64,000 nucleotides of DNA, taken from the NCBI RefSeq assembly GCF_014851395.1, contig NW_024044681.1:4154409-4218408 (forward strand), given 5' to 3'. This stretch comes from Micropterus salmoides (Eukaryota > Chordata > Actinopteri > Centrarchiformes > Centrarchidae). The number at the start of each line of letters is the position of its first letter. Positions within the stretch are counted from its first letter, which is position 1. The notes under the pieces were generated by a model that worked only from the letters and a program-made list of their open reading frames with translations, did not search any database and was not told the origin of the DNA. Shown here piece by piece: positions 24,290 through 35,111 of this stretch. Both the position numbers and the translations under genes were made by a program.

Positions 24290-24790
24290 ATTCTCAACCC
24301 AACTCGTCACATATGGACGCTTGGTCCGACCCATTGGTGTCACTTTTTTAACGCCCTATGTACCGTTAACTGTCATTTTTGGACATGTAGCAACAAAAAG
24401 CATCCAACATCAAGTTGGCAAGAATAAATATTAAACGTCCTGTTAAACATTCAAATAAAACTAGTACTTAATGTTTTGAAATGTCGCAATTTGGTTAGGT
24501 TTAGGAAACAAAAGTACTTGGTTAAGGCTGGGAAACGATAACTACGTCCCCAACGTAACTTCAATAAAAACATTTGATTTTGACTTTTTGTTTCATTTGG
24601 GAAACACCCGTCTCCAGACTAAAAGTCCAGTTTCTGGCCCTCCGTCCACCCCAGACACCTCCTTACTCTGACTTTACTGTTTATTTCCCTACATCTACCT
24701 TTGAAATGATGCTACAGGGTTTCCCCCAGTGTGCTGAACTGTGATGCTAAGGGGCTCTCCAGTGTTACAATCTGACACCAGCTGCTCTTG
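24290..24790 (+). repeat. Dispersed repeat of unknown class, longest copy (copy 1 of block)
   Basis: Starts near 'tcacatatggacgcttggtc', then 'gcaatttggttaggtttagg', 'aaaagtacttggttaaggc', 'cacccgtctccagactaaaa' and 'acagggtttcccccagtg'. It shares these blocks with diverged copies at 4.4, 11.0 and 15.6 kb and, inverted, at 1.8 kb. No protein-coding frame is present, so it looks like a non-autonomous repeat. Confidence 0.6.
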
Positions 24791-27609
24791 ACCTTGCGTC
24801 CATATGTGAAGAGAGGGAACAGGTTGGTTATTACAGACTTCTCTGAGCATCATCTCCCTGCTTCTAAAGCTCTTTTACAGAATGGCTTCTGTCTCCAAAG
24901 AAAGTTTTTCCTTTATGCTTTACTTTGGTAATTTTTTGTTTTTATATCTTTTACCATGTTCTCTAATTGTTTGCTCTTCTTTATCTCCTACAGTCATGTC
25001 CCGCCCCCTCTGCAGAGCTCAGTGTGTTTCCTGTTTGAAAAGCTCTCTATAAATAAGCTGTTATTATTCTGAGTGTTGGAGCTGCTGACAGCCGGCTGAC
25101 AGCAGCCTGACGGAGCAGCAGCAGCTCTGAGAGAACCTGCAGGGTGACAGCTTCATCCTAACTGTACAGGAACAACTGCTTTGGCAACTCATCAGGACTG
25201 TCCTGTTTCCCAGAATGCAGCCTGATTCTCCCCACAGAGCAGGACAGAGATCTCACCTGGTCAACTCTGACAGCATCATTATAGACCATTTTATAGACAA
25301 CAGCAGCACATGAGTGACTGACAGCGGGCCGGTCCTGGACCTTGTGTCGGTTGATTGGCTGGTCGGTTGTCTTACTGCGACTAAATGCACCAACGACAAA
25401 TGTCAATGAGACCGCAGGACGTTCTAATATTAACGGCTGTTGCACACTTGAGGATGTTCAAACCTTAAAAGCCTGAACCATCAAACAATTGCCAGAAAAT
25501 GGAGACATTATTATTCCTTAAGCCAAATAAATAAATAAAAAGAATTGCTCTTTGCATGTGTGAGTTTTGTTTTGTATAATTTTTGATACATTCGGAATTT
25601 ATTGCAATAATTTGCCCACATCATGTTTTTTAACAACAAAAAACATGCAGATCTCAACATGTTTCAAGCAGCATCACCATCTTCCCCTCACCGCTCCATG
25701 TCACTTGAACTGCCATCCATAATCAGGACTTTTTTTCATTTAAAAAATACAAACCAAACACAAATTACTGCGTATTTCTCCTCTGAACTGATTGTTTGTA
25801 TTTAAAATCAGTGACCAAAAGACAATTATCATGAAGTGAGTCATCAACATCAAATTAGGCATTTAGCATCTCGATACAGCAGAAAAATACAATACAGGCA
25901 ACAAAATTTCTCAATTTCTGCTCTGAATATACCTAATTATGCCTTTTAAAAGAGTGAATGTAGCTTAATGGAATGCATAATGAATAATAAGCAATGAAAC
26001 TATGATTTACAGATGTATGCATAAATGATCTCTGCTGTATCTAATTTAATACACACATTTTCAACACAATTTTACTATAAAATAAGTTGTGAAATATTCA
26101 GTAAATAATCATATTGAAGTATCCAAAACAATTTGAAAGTTCTTCTCACCTTAACTCCTTCAAACGGGGCAAAAGTGTCCTTGTAAACCACCTGTAGGCC
26201 ACCGACTGACAACCTTTATTGTGGATGTCTCAATTGAAGGACCTATGTTGGATGAATTTCGGACCCCTGCTGGATCTGATTGGATACATCAGGTTTTGGG
26301 GGGGGAAATGATCACACTGATGATGTAGAGGTCTCTAAAACTCGTCTATCATACATGATACACTTGGCGATATTAACCAGTGTTGTGTGCGTCCAGCGTA
26401 TCACATGTTTTTAAGTGCTTTGACAGAGAATCTGCAGCATTTATTGGATGTTGGATTTATTTTGACTTCCTGTTCTGAGATCAGTTCATGTTTTTAATAC
26501 AAACAGCATCACTCGCTGTCCAGCAGACAGGAAACACAGACCCAAACTCTGAGTTTACAGAAAATTTCATGAACCTGCTGCAGGTTGCATCACTGGTGTT
26601 GCAGCAGCAAACGGTCACAGATGGTTAGAGTTAATGTGGTCCAGTAGAGTCCGTCAGAGTCCAGCTGAGTCCAGCAGAGCGTTCACTCTGTTTGTAAAGT
26701 TCTTCTGCTCACATGGAGACATTTACTCCACCTTTAATGAACGTCTTTAACTGGCTGAAGAAGTGAACATAAATCTTTCACTGAGATGAAGCTCCACTAT
26801 CGTCACTTGTTACGTTGATATTTCAGACTCAACAAATTACAGCTCCTTCTGAGTGAGGAAGACAGCAGCTGTTTGTTGTCACAGTAAAGGAGGGGTGAGA
26901 CATAAACACATCCTGTAGGGATGGATGCAGATGGGATATATGGTGCAACAATGGTCATTTTATGAGGGGATGAAAAAGATGTTCAGGAGAGAAACTCCCA
27001 CCGCGACTCTTCTGTTCATTTCCAACAGAATCCTCGTGAAGTTTGAGATTAGCTCTGCAGCCGCTCTCTGACTTTTACTTCTGTTAGAAGTTTTCTTCCT
27101 GCAGCTTCATTAAATCTGACCCGAGTTCAGCGTCAGTGCTTAAAACTACATTAACGCCACTAAATGATGATGATTCCTTCTCTGCGGTCGTTCCTGTAGG
27201 GCGGTAATGAAGCTTTATTTATTCTGTTAAATGTAAATGAGACAGCAGATTCAGATGTGTTCAGTGTTGTCCGGCAGCTTCCTGCAGCTGCGGGCGGTGC
27301 TGCGTTCGAGGTTTGTCAGACGTGTTGATTGAGGCCGCGGTGAACTTTAATTCTCCGATGATGAAGATGAATGTGAATCAGGCGTCTCGCTGCGTCGGCT
27401 GATGGAGGAAACTGATCCAGGCAGCGGGAGACGTCTACAGCATTAATGCAGGACGGAGGGTCGACCTGTCAGGACGGAGAGACGCCGACGCTGCCTGAAC
27501 TCACCGTGATGTGGAGACACAGAGAGACAGAAGCTGTCTGCAGCAGAATACCAAGAGGAAGAGAGGCGTTTACTGTCAGCTGCTGGAGCGGAAACTGATC
27601 AGTTTTACG
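24791..27609. other. No gene recognised (copy 2 at about 43936-46764)
   Basis: AT-rich stretch (25.5-26.1 kb) followed by more GC-balanced DNA. No domain, RNA gene or repeat recognised. Confidence 0.5.
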
Positions 27610-28246
27610 GACTGTTTACAGACTGTTTACAGACTGTTTACAAACTGTTTACAGACTATTTTCAGACTATTTTCAGACTGTTTACAGACTGTTTACAAAC
27701 TGTTTACAGACTCTTTACAGACTATTTTCAGACTGTTTACAGACTGTTTACAGACTCTTTACAGACTATTTTCAGACTGTTTACAGACTCTTTACAGACT
27801 GTTTACAGACTGTTTACAGACTGTTTACAGACTATTTTCAGACTGTTTACAGACTGTTTACAAACTGTTTACAGACTCTTTACAGACTCTTTACAGACTG
27901 TTTACAAACTGTTTACAGACTATTTTCAGACTGTTTACAGACTGTTTACAAACTGTTTACAGACTGTTTACAGACTATTTTCAGACTGTTTACAGACTGT
28001 TTACAAACTGTTTACAGACTCTTTACAGACTCTTTACAGACTCTTTACAGACTGTTTACAAACTGTTTACAGACTATTTTCAGACTCTTTACAAACTGTT
28101 TACAGACTCTTTACAGACTATTTTCAGACTGTTTACAGACTGTTTACAGACTGTTTACAGATTGTTTACAAACTATTTTCAGACTGTTTACAAACTGTTA
28201 CAGACTGTTTACAGACTTTTTACAAACTGTTTACAGGCTGTTTACA
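27610..28246. repeat. 11-bp minisatellite, copy 1 (58 units)
   Basis: The base unit is 'gactgtttaca'. Variants are 'aactgtttaca', 'gactattttca' and 'gactctttaca', plus single odd units near the end. Counting by hand gives 58 units with one base missing in unit 54. Eleven residues are encoded per 33 bp, so the 253-codon plus-strand frame (27,511-28,272) over it is an artefact of a stop-free unit. Confidence 0.96.
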
Positions 28247-29358
28247 GGCTGGACTTTAATCTAATGGTCTAGTCCCCTTCCTGTGTGCATCCCTGTTGTT
28301 CCTCACACTTTGGCTCCATCCACACAGTTTTAAATACTGATGAGTCACCAAATCTCACAGCAGATGAGTCCAAGTCAAATCTCAGATCTCATTGTTGCGA
28401 CATGAGTCCAGTTCTCCGCTCGGGTTCTGAGCTGCATTTAACGCTTTCTGCTCCTGAACTCAACAGTTCACAGATCACTTTGTTCTGTTTCCTGTAATGG
28501 TCCTGAACTGTCCGACACTTCACCTTAAAAATATTTTAAAGTAAGAACCTTGTTTTTCTTCTGAAATCATGAAAAAAAACAAGACATCAGATCTGAACTT
28601 TTCTTCAGGGAGCTTCCTGCCCTTCCTCGTTTCTTTGCTCTTCAGTAAAAAGTAAAAGCTTTTGCCTGTAATGAGTTCATGTTTTCAGCTGAAGTAAGCA
28701 GACAGTTCAGCCAATCGAGTTCACCTGTCTGCGTTCACCTGCAGCAGGAAGTCGCTTCAGCCTTCATTCAGGTTAAGTTTCAAAGACTTCAGTCAGAATA
28801 AAAAGGTTCAGAGAGTCTCAGCAGGTTCTTCAAGTGCTTCGAGTGTAAACGTTTCCCTGCTTTGCGCCTCTTTGGAGCTGAGGCTGAACGAGGCCTGGCT
28901 GCCGCTGGACCGCCTGAGCTGTTCGTCCGACACTTCACCTGCGTCCACCTCCAGGAAGGTGGAGCTGAACCATGTCCAGCTGAACCTTCTGTCTCCTCTG
29001 TGGGTCTGTTCCAGAGGAAGATGAAGAACCCTCACTTTCCAGCACGTCTTCATTATGGCTATTTAAAGTCCAGACGGCGTTTTATTTCCTACAAAGTAAA
29101 AGATCCTCCCGTCATTTTAAGGAGACGGGAAGCCCACGAACAGAAGGAGTTAAACAACCTGAGCTGCTTCCTGTTTCATCCTCACAGCGCAGAGAAGAAA
29201 CACATCATCTGACCTGGAGGCTGCAAGTCGAGAGTTTATCTTCCACCACACTGATGCTCGCAGCGCCTTCCTGCTCCTCCTGCTCCTCCCAAAAGTCTGA
29301 AATTAAATTTGGGGATTAAAGGAGGAAATAGGATTATGATGGTATTTTGCAGATAGAA
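28247..29358. other. No gene recognised (copy 2 at about 47401-48515)
   Basis: Holds a 116-codon plus frame (28,862-29,212) with an antisense 81-codon frame. Neither shows a known domain. I cannot exclude an exon, but nothing positive supports one. Confidence 0.45.
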
Positions 29359-29390
29359 CCCCCCCCCCCACACACACACACACACACACA
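29359..29390. repeat. C11 homopolymer plus (CA)11, copy 1
   Basis: Eleven C here against twelve in the second copy; the CA run is the same length in both. Confidence 0.93.
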
Positions 29391-31410
29391 AGCAGCCTGC
29401 CAATCAGTGCAGGAAGATTCTGGGAGGGAAGTAAACTGACTCAGAAGAACACAGAAGAAGAAGAGCAGGAAGAAGAGGAGGGTCGGAACAGGTTATCGGC
29501 CCAAATGATCCTGTAGTGTGACGGGTTTACAGAGACTGGATCTCACACTCAAACTCTTCAAAACACAGCAACACAAGGTCGACCAGCTGACGACGACAGT
29601 CTGCCTCCATGTTTGTTTCTGTCTGAAGTCACGTTTGTCGCCAGATTCTGTGAGATCCCGAGTCCCCAGAAGTGCCTCTCTGAAACTGGACTGAACCGTC
29701 TGCTGTGCGTTCGTTGTGTTAAAGACCGGCTCATTCTGTCGCTCCGTGAGAGATAGCCCTCGTTAGTGAGCATCAACAAGATAATACCACAGGAATGATT
29801 TCTGATCAGGTTGGTGGATCTGGATCTGGTGCGAACACGATGAAAACACACCCTCTCTGAGACTTCTGGGTCTCCCTCGGCCTGATCTCTGGCCCTCCTC
29901 CCCTTCAGGTTGCAGTACAGAGGCGTGCTGGTTCCAGTTTGTCTGGAGGGCTCTGAGAGGCTGAGCTCGAGTTCTTACTGATTCAACACACAGCATCGGA
30001 CAATTTTTACAATTTTTTCTTTATTAGGTTCTTTTTTTGTATTCTGCCCTCAGTTTCTCCTTATTTCTGCCTGAACCTGATCTGAAAGCATGAACGTCCC
30101 TGAAACACGTTAGAGGCTGACACGACTTCCCTCAGCTGACGCCACAAACAGCGAACCTTAACTCACGTTTTCTCCTGTAAATAAATAAAGGCAGCAGTCA
30201 GATGGAGAGTGCCCCCCCCACACACACCTTCTGCCTCTCCTTCATTCATCACCTCCAGCATCCCTCCATCTCTGACAGCCGCTCATCACTCTGCATCTCT
30301 GGCTCATAAACCGTCACTTCGCCTTTCAGAGGACGACGCCTGACTATAAATCTGCACGCAAACACAGCCTGAGGAGCATAAATCTGGCCTTAACCCCCCC
30401 CAGCCTCCAGCCTCCAGCCTGCTGCTTTTTCAGTTTCCCCGTCAGGACGGGAACCATCAGCAGGACCTGAAAATGAAAGACCTGATCCCTGAGGATGAGA
30501 GCAGAGAGCTGATGTTGGGTGGTGGGATCGGTCACCAGTCGCTGACTCAGCTTTATTTTTGGTCTCACAGAAAGACGTCGTCGGGCTCTTTGTCTGATGG
30601 ACTGATTGGTTCGATTTCCCCGCTGCTCTGTGAGTGAAACGTCTTCACAGACAGCAGCGGTCTGTGTGACTGAATCTTTTTCATACTGTTCCTCCAGCAG
30701 GACGGGGACGGTTGAACCAAACCCTCACCTGGACGGACCAGGACCAGCTGAGAGAGCGGCTCAGCCGGCCGGGACGCTGAGATTCGTCCCGCAGATGTTT
30801 CCATCAGGTGACTCTGAAGGACTCTGATGGGCTGTGGTTACACCTTCCACCTCCCTTTCAGTGCCTCTAAACTGTCCCCGTCAGCCTGGTTCACACGACA
30901 CGATTTCAAGCCTGATTCTCGCCGACAGTCGGGCTGTGATCGCGGCAAATCAGCGGAGATCGTTACGCGGGAACTACTCAACGATGCATCGCCGACGCAT
31001 CTACGATACAAGATAGCATGCTAAATATTTGGAGCCGTCGGCCGACATCCAGCCAATGAGAGCAGTTTTTACTCCCCTCCAACTCTCTCTCGCTGCTTTC
31101 ATACAGAGATCCTGTAATAACCTCAGAAAGAACATCTGACAAGATGCTGCATCCCGCGACCAGGTGTGCTTTCACACAGCGATCCAGCTTTCTGGAACAC
31201 CTTCCGGCTCTGTCACTACCAACAGCTCAGAGGTGGATCTAGTCTGACCCCCTCTCCGGCTCCCACATTCTTTGTCTTTTCCTTTGTTTTATAAGAAATA
31301 AACCACATAAAATAAACAACTTCGCACGTGGTTTCACAAAATTTCCAGTGTCACTTTTCAGGAGTGTTCTCTTGACTCTATCTGGTTTGGAGACCAGAGT
31401 CGTCCAACAC
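29391..31410. other. No gene recognised (copy 2 at about 48549-50580)
   Basis: Overlapping short frames on both strands without domains. The text at 30,900-31,080 ('cacacgacacgatttcaagc', 'attctcgccgacagtcggg', 'atcgccgacgcatctac') may be a dispersed repeat with faint likeness to 61,880-61,970. Confidence 0.45.
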
Positions 31411-31570
31411 AACTCCCCACGTGTCACGTTTGGATGCCATGTCAGACCTCTTGGCGTCACTTTTAAAGCAGACCTATTATGCTTTTCCACATTTTATGAC
31501 TTATCTACAGTGTTATAATGTCAGATGTTCATTTAAACACGGCCAAAGCTCAAATAATGAGGTAAAGTAT
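31411..31570. repeat. Dispersed repeat end plus AAAGCAGACCTATTATGC-type end, copy 1
   Basis: 'cacgtttggatgccatgtca' with 'cctcttggcgtcac' resembles the end motif at 4,378 and 24,305. It passes straight into 'aaagcagacctattatgc', which resembles the terminal sequence of the inverted-repeat element at 57,576 ('aaagaggtggtattctgc'). Confidence 0.42.
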
Positions 31571-32470
31571 TTCTAAGAAATCCCTGTGAGCAGAAACCTC
31601 AGATTTCCTCCCGTTCTGAACGCTCTGTTTTCAACTGCTTTTTCTACCAACGGGTCTGAAACGACACCAGGAGCCAGACGGAGCCGCTGTTTCATATATG
31701 GTCATTTGCACAGCACGCTCAGTCTGCCTGTTCCGCCCAGCGACAACGGCTGTGTTGGAAACGGGCTAAACTGCTGTCTCAGCAGGTGTCTAACAGGACA
31801 GCGAGGCATCGAATGCCGTTCCAAACGGCTCCAACGAGCTCTTCCTGTCTCCTGAGACACCTTCAAGCTGCCCCAGCGACGGCCATGGTGACTTGATGCT
31901 GACTATTACCCATAAAGCAACGCGGCTGCGGCCGCCGGAGCTTTCGAAAACCGGTCAAGATGGCGGACAAACAACTGAATTTGTGCACAAATAGTTTTTT
32001 TAAAGCTTCGAGTTTTGAGTGTCTTCTGACGGCCAGAAGAGACGGCAGATGGCGTGCTGACGTTGCACGTTGCAGTAAGTGCTGTCCGAGTTGGAAACTA
32101 ATGTAAACAGAGCTGCCTTCTGATCCGAACAGCGGGCTGTGATGTCAGAGCGGCACGGCGGGCGGTGGGCTGTAAGCGATGTCTTTCTTCATGAAGTGAT
32201 AAATAAAGAAGACTTGCAGCGTTGTTGTCGTGCAGAAAGACTTTCTGAGTCAGAAACACGGCGGCAGAAGATGAGTCACAGCTTCTCCTCTCTACGCCGG
32301 ACACAGAGAGGAGGAGGTGCAGGAGGAGCGGGAGGAGCGGGAGGAGGACGTCGCCTCCACGAGTCAGAGGGAAAGACCGGATCCTAAAATCACACTCAGC
32401 AGTGTGTGTGTTCCCACAATCCTTTGTAGTCGCTGACAGATGGTGATAATCAGTGTTGTCCCCAAGAGAC
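31571..32470. other. No gene recognised; low-quality contig end
   Basis: Compared with 50,745-51,654 this stretch lacks about 10 bases scattered over 0.9 kb, including in non-homopolymer sequence (for example near 31,675, 31,710 and 32,210). That fits an error-rich contig end. Confidence 0.7.
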
Positions 32471-32970
32471 NNNNNNNNNNNNNNNNNNNNNNNNNNNNNN
32501 NNNNNNNNNNNNNNNNNNNNNNNNNNNNNNNNNNNNNNNNNNNNNNNNNNNNNNNNNNNNNNNNNNNNNNNNNNNNNNNNNNNNNNNNNNNNNNNNNNNN
32601 NNNNNNNNNNNNNNNNNNNNNNNNNNNNNNNNNNNNNNNNNNNNNNNNNNNNNNNNNNNNNNNNNNNNNNNNNNNNNNNNNNNNNNNNNNNNNNNNNNNN
32701 NNNNNNNNNNNNNNNNNNNNNNNNNNNNNNNNNNNNNNNNNNNNNNNNNNNNNNNNNNNNNNNNNNNNNNNNNNNNNNNNNNNNNNNNNNNNNNNNNNNN
32801 NNNNNNNNNNNNNNNNNNNNNNNNNNNNNNNNNNNNNNNNNNNNNNNNNNNNNNNNNNNNNNNNNNNNNNNNNNNNNNNNNNNNNNNNNNNNNNNNNNNN
32901 NNNNNNNNNNNNNNNNNNNNNNNNNNNNNNNNNNNNNNNNNNNNNNNNNNNNNNNNNNNNNNNNNNNNNN
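32471..32970. other. Assembly gap, exactly 500 N
   Basis: A round-number run of N, as scaffolders insert when the gap size is unknown. It lies exactly between the two copies of the duplicated block. Confidence 0.99.
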
Positions 32971-33742
32971 ATGAGCTCTGTTTCGTGAGTTACCTGCTAA
33001 CAAACAACTAAAATGTTTTGTAGCAGCTGAAATACGTTCACTGACGTCTGAGTTCAGAGAGGCGGCAGCGTCTTTACTCGGTGCTTCAGCATGTGCTTGG
33101 AGGCCTCTCAGCTCATCCAGTATTTGGGGTCATGCACGAGTTGGTTCACTGGTGACAAAAGGAACCTGTGAGAAAAGAACAAATGCTGACTGCAGGTCCT
33201 GGTGAACAAAGACTTTTGTAGCTGCATCGTCTCTTCTAACCTCTAATAGTGTTGCCTTCTGCTCCTCCTCCCTCCTTCTGAGGACTTGGTTTTAGGGTTC
33301 AGGTTTTACCGTTAGGGGTTAGGGAATTCATTTCATCGATGTCCCCGTGGGTCGAAGAACAAAGTTGAGTTTGAGCGGATGTAAACGGTTGGGTTTGTTC
33401 TGCATCGCTGTCCATCTACTTAATTTTACATTCTTTAATTTTTATTTAATTTGTTTATTTAATCAGAATAATTTAGCAGGAACAGTGCACGTTAATAAGC
33501 ATAGATGCAAATGCGCCAGTGTTCGACTATTTTCATCTGCAGTCCCTGGACAGTTGTTACATAGTCGACCTATAAAACTTCAAAAACAATTATAAAATGA
33601 ATTAATTTAATTTTTCATTTAAAATGAAGTCCTGCATTATGAAGGAGAGACAGAAGAAAACACAGACATGGTACTGAAATGCTGTTTCATGGACTTTCAT
33701 GGACTAAATGCAACGTGCAACCCGAAGCACATAATGAGGACA

Positions 33743-33905
33743 GCAGCGTGCAGCAGCACATGCAGAAGCAACATGCAGCAGCAGCAACATGCAGCAGCAA
33801 CATGCAGAAGCAACCTGCAGCAGCAGCGTGCAGCAGCAACATGCAGCAGCAACGTGCAGCAGCGGCAGAGTGCAGCGGCAACGTGCAGCGGCAATGTGCA
33901 GCAGC
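33743..33905. repeat. 13-bp minisatellite, copy 2 (about 12-13 units)
   Basis: Same units as 14,403-14,755 but about 180 bp shorter, roughly 14 units fewer. Lies only about 0.8 kb from the contig start, so collapse during assembly is as likely as true length variation. Confidence 0.93.
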
Positions 33906-34780
33906 ATGCAGTTTCAGTGTTGACCGTGCTGATTAAGCATCTCTTCAGACGGGTTTTAAACGAGCTGATGTGTCCGGCTCTCTGATAGCGGTTGGGATGG
34001 AGTTCCATTCTGATGCAGCTTTAACTGAAAATGCAGACTGACTGAATTGACTTAATGGGATAATACACTCCCCTCTTGTGCAATGAGATGCAGTTGTTCT
34101 TGTATTAAACTGACCGTGTGGACGAGAGGTCAGCCCTTCATAGTCTGTACAAGCATTACATATGTTTGTTTGTACAGCGACTGTAATGTGCACGTCGCCT
34201 CTGTGTCTATTTGTAGAGAACAACATCCACGTCCCAGATCCTCAAACTGAGCGTGCTCGTTAAATTCTGCTCGCATCCTTATTATCGTCCTTAACTTTTG
34301 CACACAACTCTTAATTTGAGTGATTCATTTAGAATCTGAGCACGTCGGGACCTTGTGCTCACACGTTAGGGGAGCTATCTGTTAACACTTTGAGATCTGG
34401 AAGTTGAATCCACAAGATGATGGTTTGTGTGCAAAAGATCAAAATATATGACGTTAGGAGTCTGAGTCCACCACAGAAGAAGATGTCGTCTTCAGTTTGT
34501 TCCTGATTCATTCTGCAGAAACGCCTCTCCACATGACGAGTGTGTGGAACCGGTGGGTTCTGGAGTTGTTATGAAGGAGAGGCTCAGAGCAGGAGATCTT
34601 TATTTAATCTCTCCGACAACAGGAGCTAAAACACAATCATCTGCTCGACTGTCACGTTCCAACACTGTCAGACCCGGCTTCCCTTTAGCGTCGTTTGAAG
34701 ACGTTTACAGCTTCACGGTCAAGTTAGCAACAGTTAATATGCAACATCCAGTTAGACTTTCAAAATAAAACCAGTGGTTA

Positions 34781-35111
34781 ACCATTTGGTTAGCTTTAGG
34801 AAAGATTCTGGTTCGAGTTAAAATGACGACATAACATGACTTAAATAACGTAAGTTAAGTAACGCTACACGAATAAGTAACGGAACATCACTACATGGAA
34901 TCGGTGTTTCTGTGACACCAAACACCTGTCTCCTGGCTGAAAGTCCGGTTTCGGACCTCCTTACTGACTTCCTGTTATTCATAGTAGACCTTGTAGCGTT
35001 GAACGACGGCGTTAGAGGGCTTCCCCCCGAGAGTCCAGCTATGACGGTTACTGGTGCGCTGGAAGCAGACGCTGTGTCGCTGGTGCCGCTCACTGCCTCT
35101 GCAGTTCAATA
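34781..35111 (+). repeat. Dispersed repeat of unknown class (copy 2 of block)
   Basis: Second copy of 15,635-15,965, with the same motifs in the same order. Confidence 0.55.

Larger units (their letters stand above)
13627..32470 (+). repeat. Large direct duplication, copy 1 (18.8 kb)
   Basis: Begins at 'atgagctctgtttcgtgag' and matches 32,971-51,654 colinearly to its last base ('tgttgtccccaagagac', directly against the gap). The coordinate offset to copy 2 is 19,344 at the start, about 19,146 at 15.4 kb, 19,143-19,144 across 17-23 kb, 19,155 at 27.5 kb and 19,184 at the end. Most differences are 1-bp indels in homopolymers, and many 200-400 bp open frames are letter-identical between copies. 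Because this copy ends exactly at a gap and the other starts exactly after it, I read it as overlapping contig ends rather than a biological duplication. Confidence 0.97.

Noticed and set aside
27511..28272. 253-codon plus-strand frame with an 11-residue repeat (274 codons at 46,666-47,490)
   Set aside because: The 11-bp unit lacks stops in this frame; the residue period equals the DNA period. No other coding sign.
28808..29212. 116-codon plus and 81-codon minus frames, identical in both block copies
   Set aside because: Identity reflects the duplication, not selection. No domain or splice context recognised.
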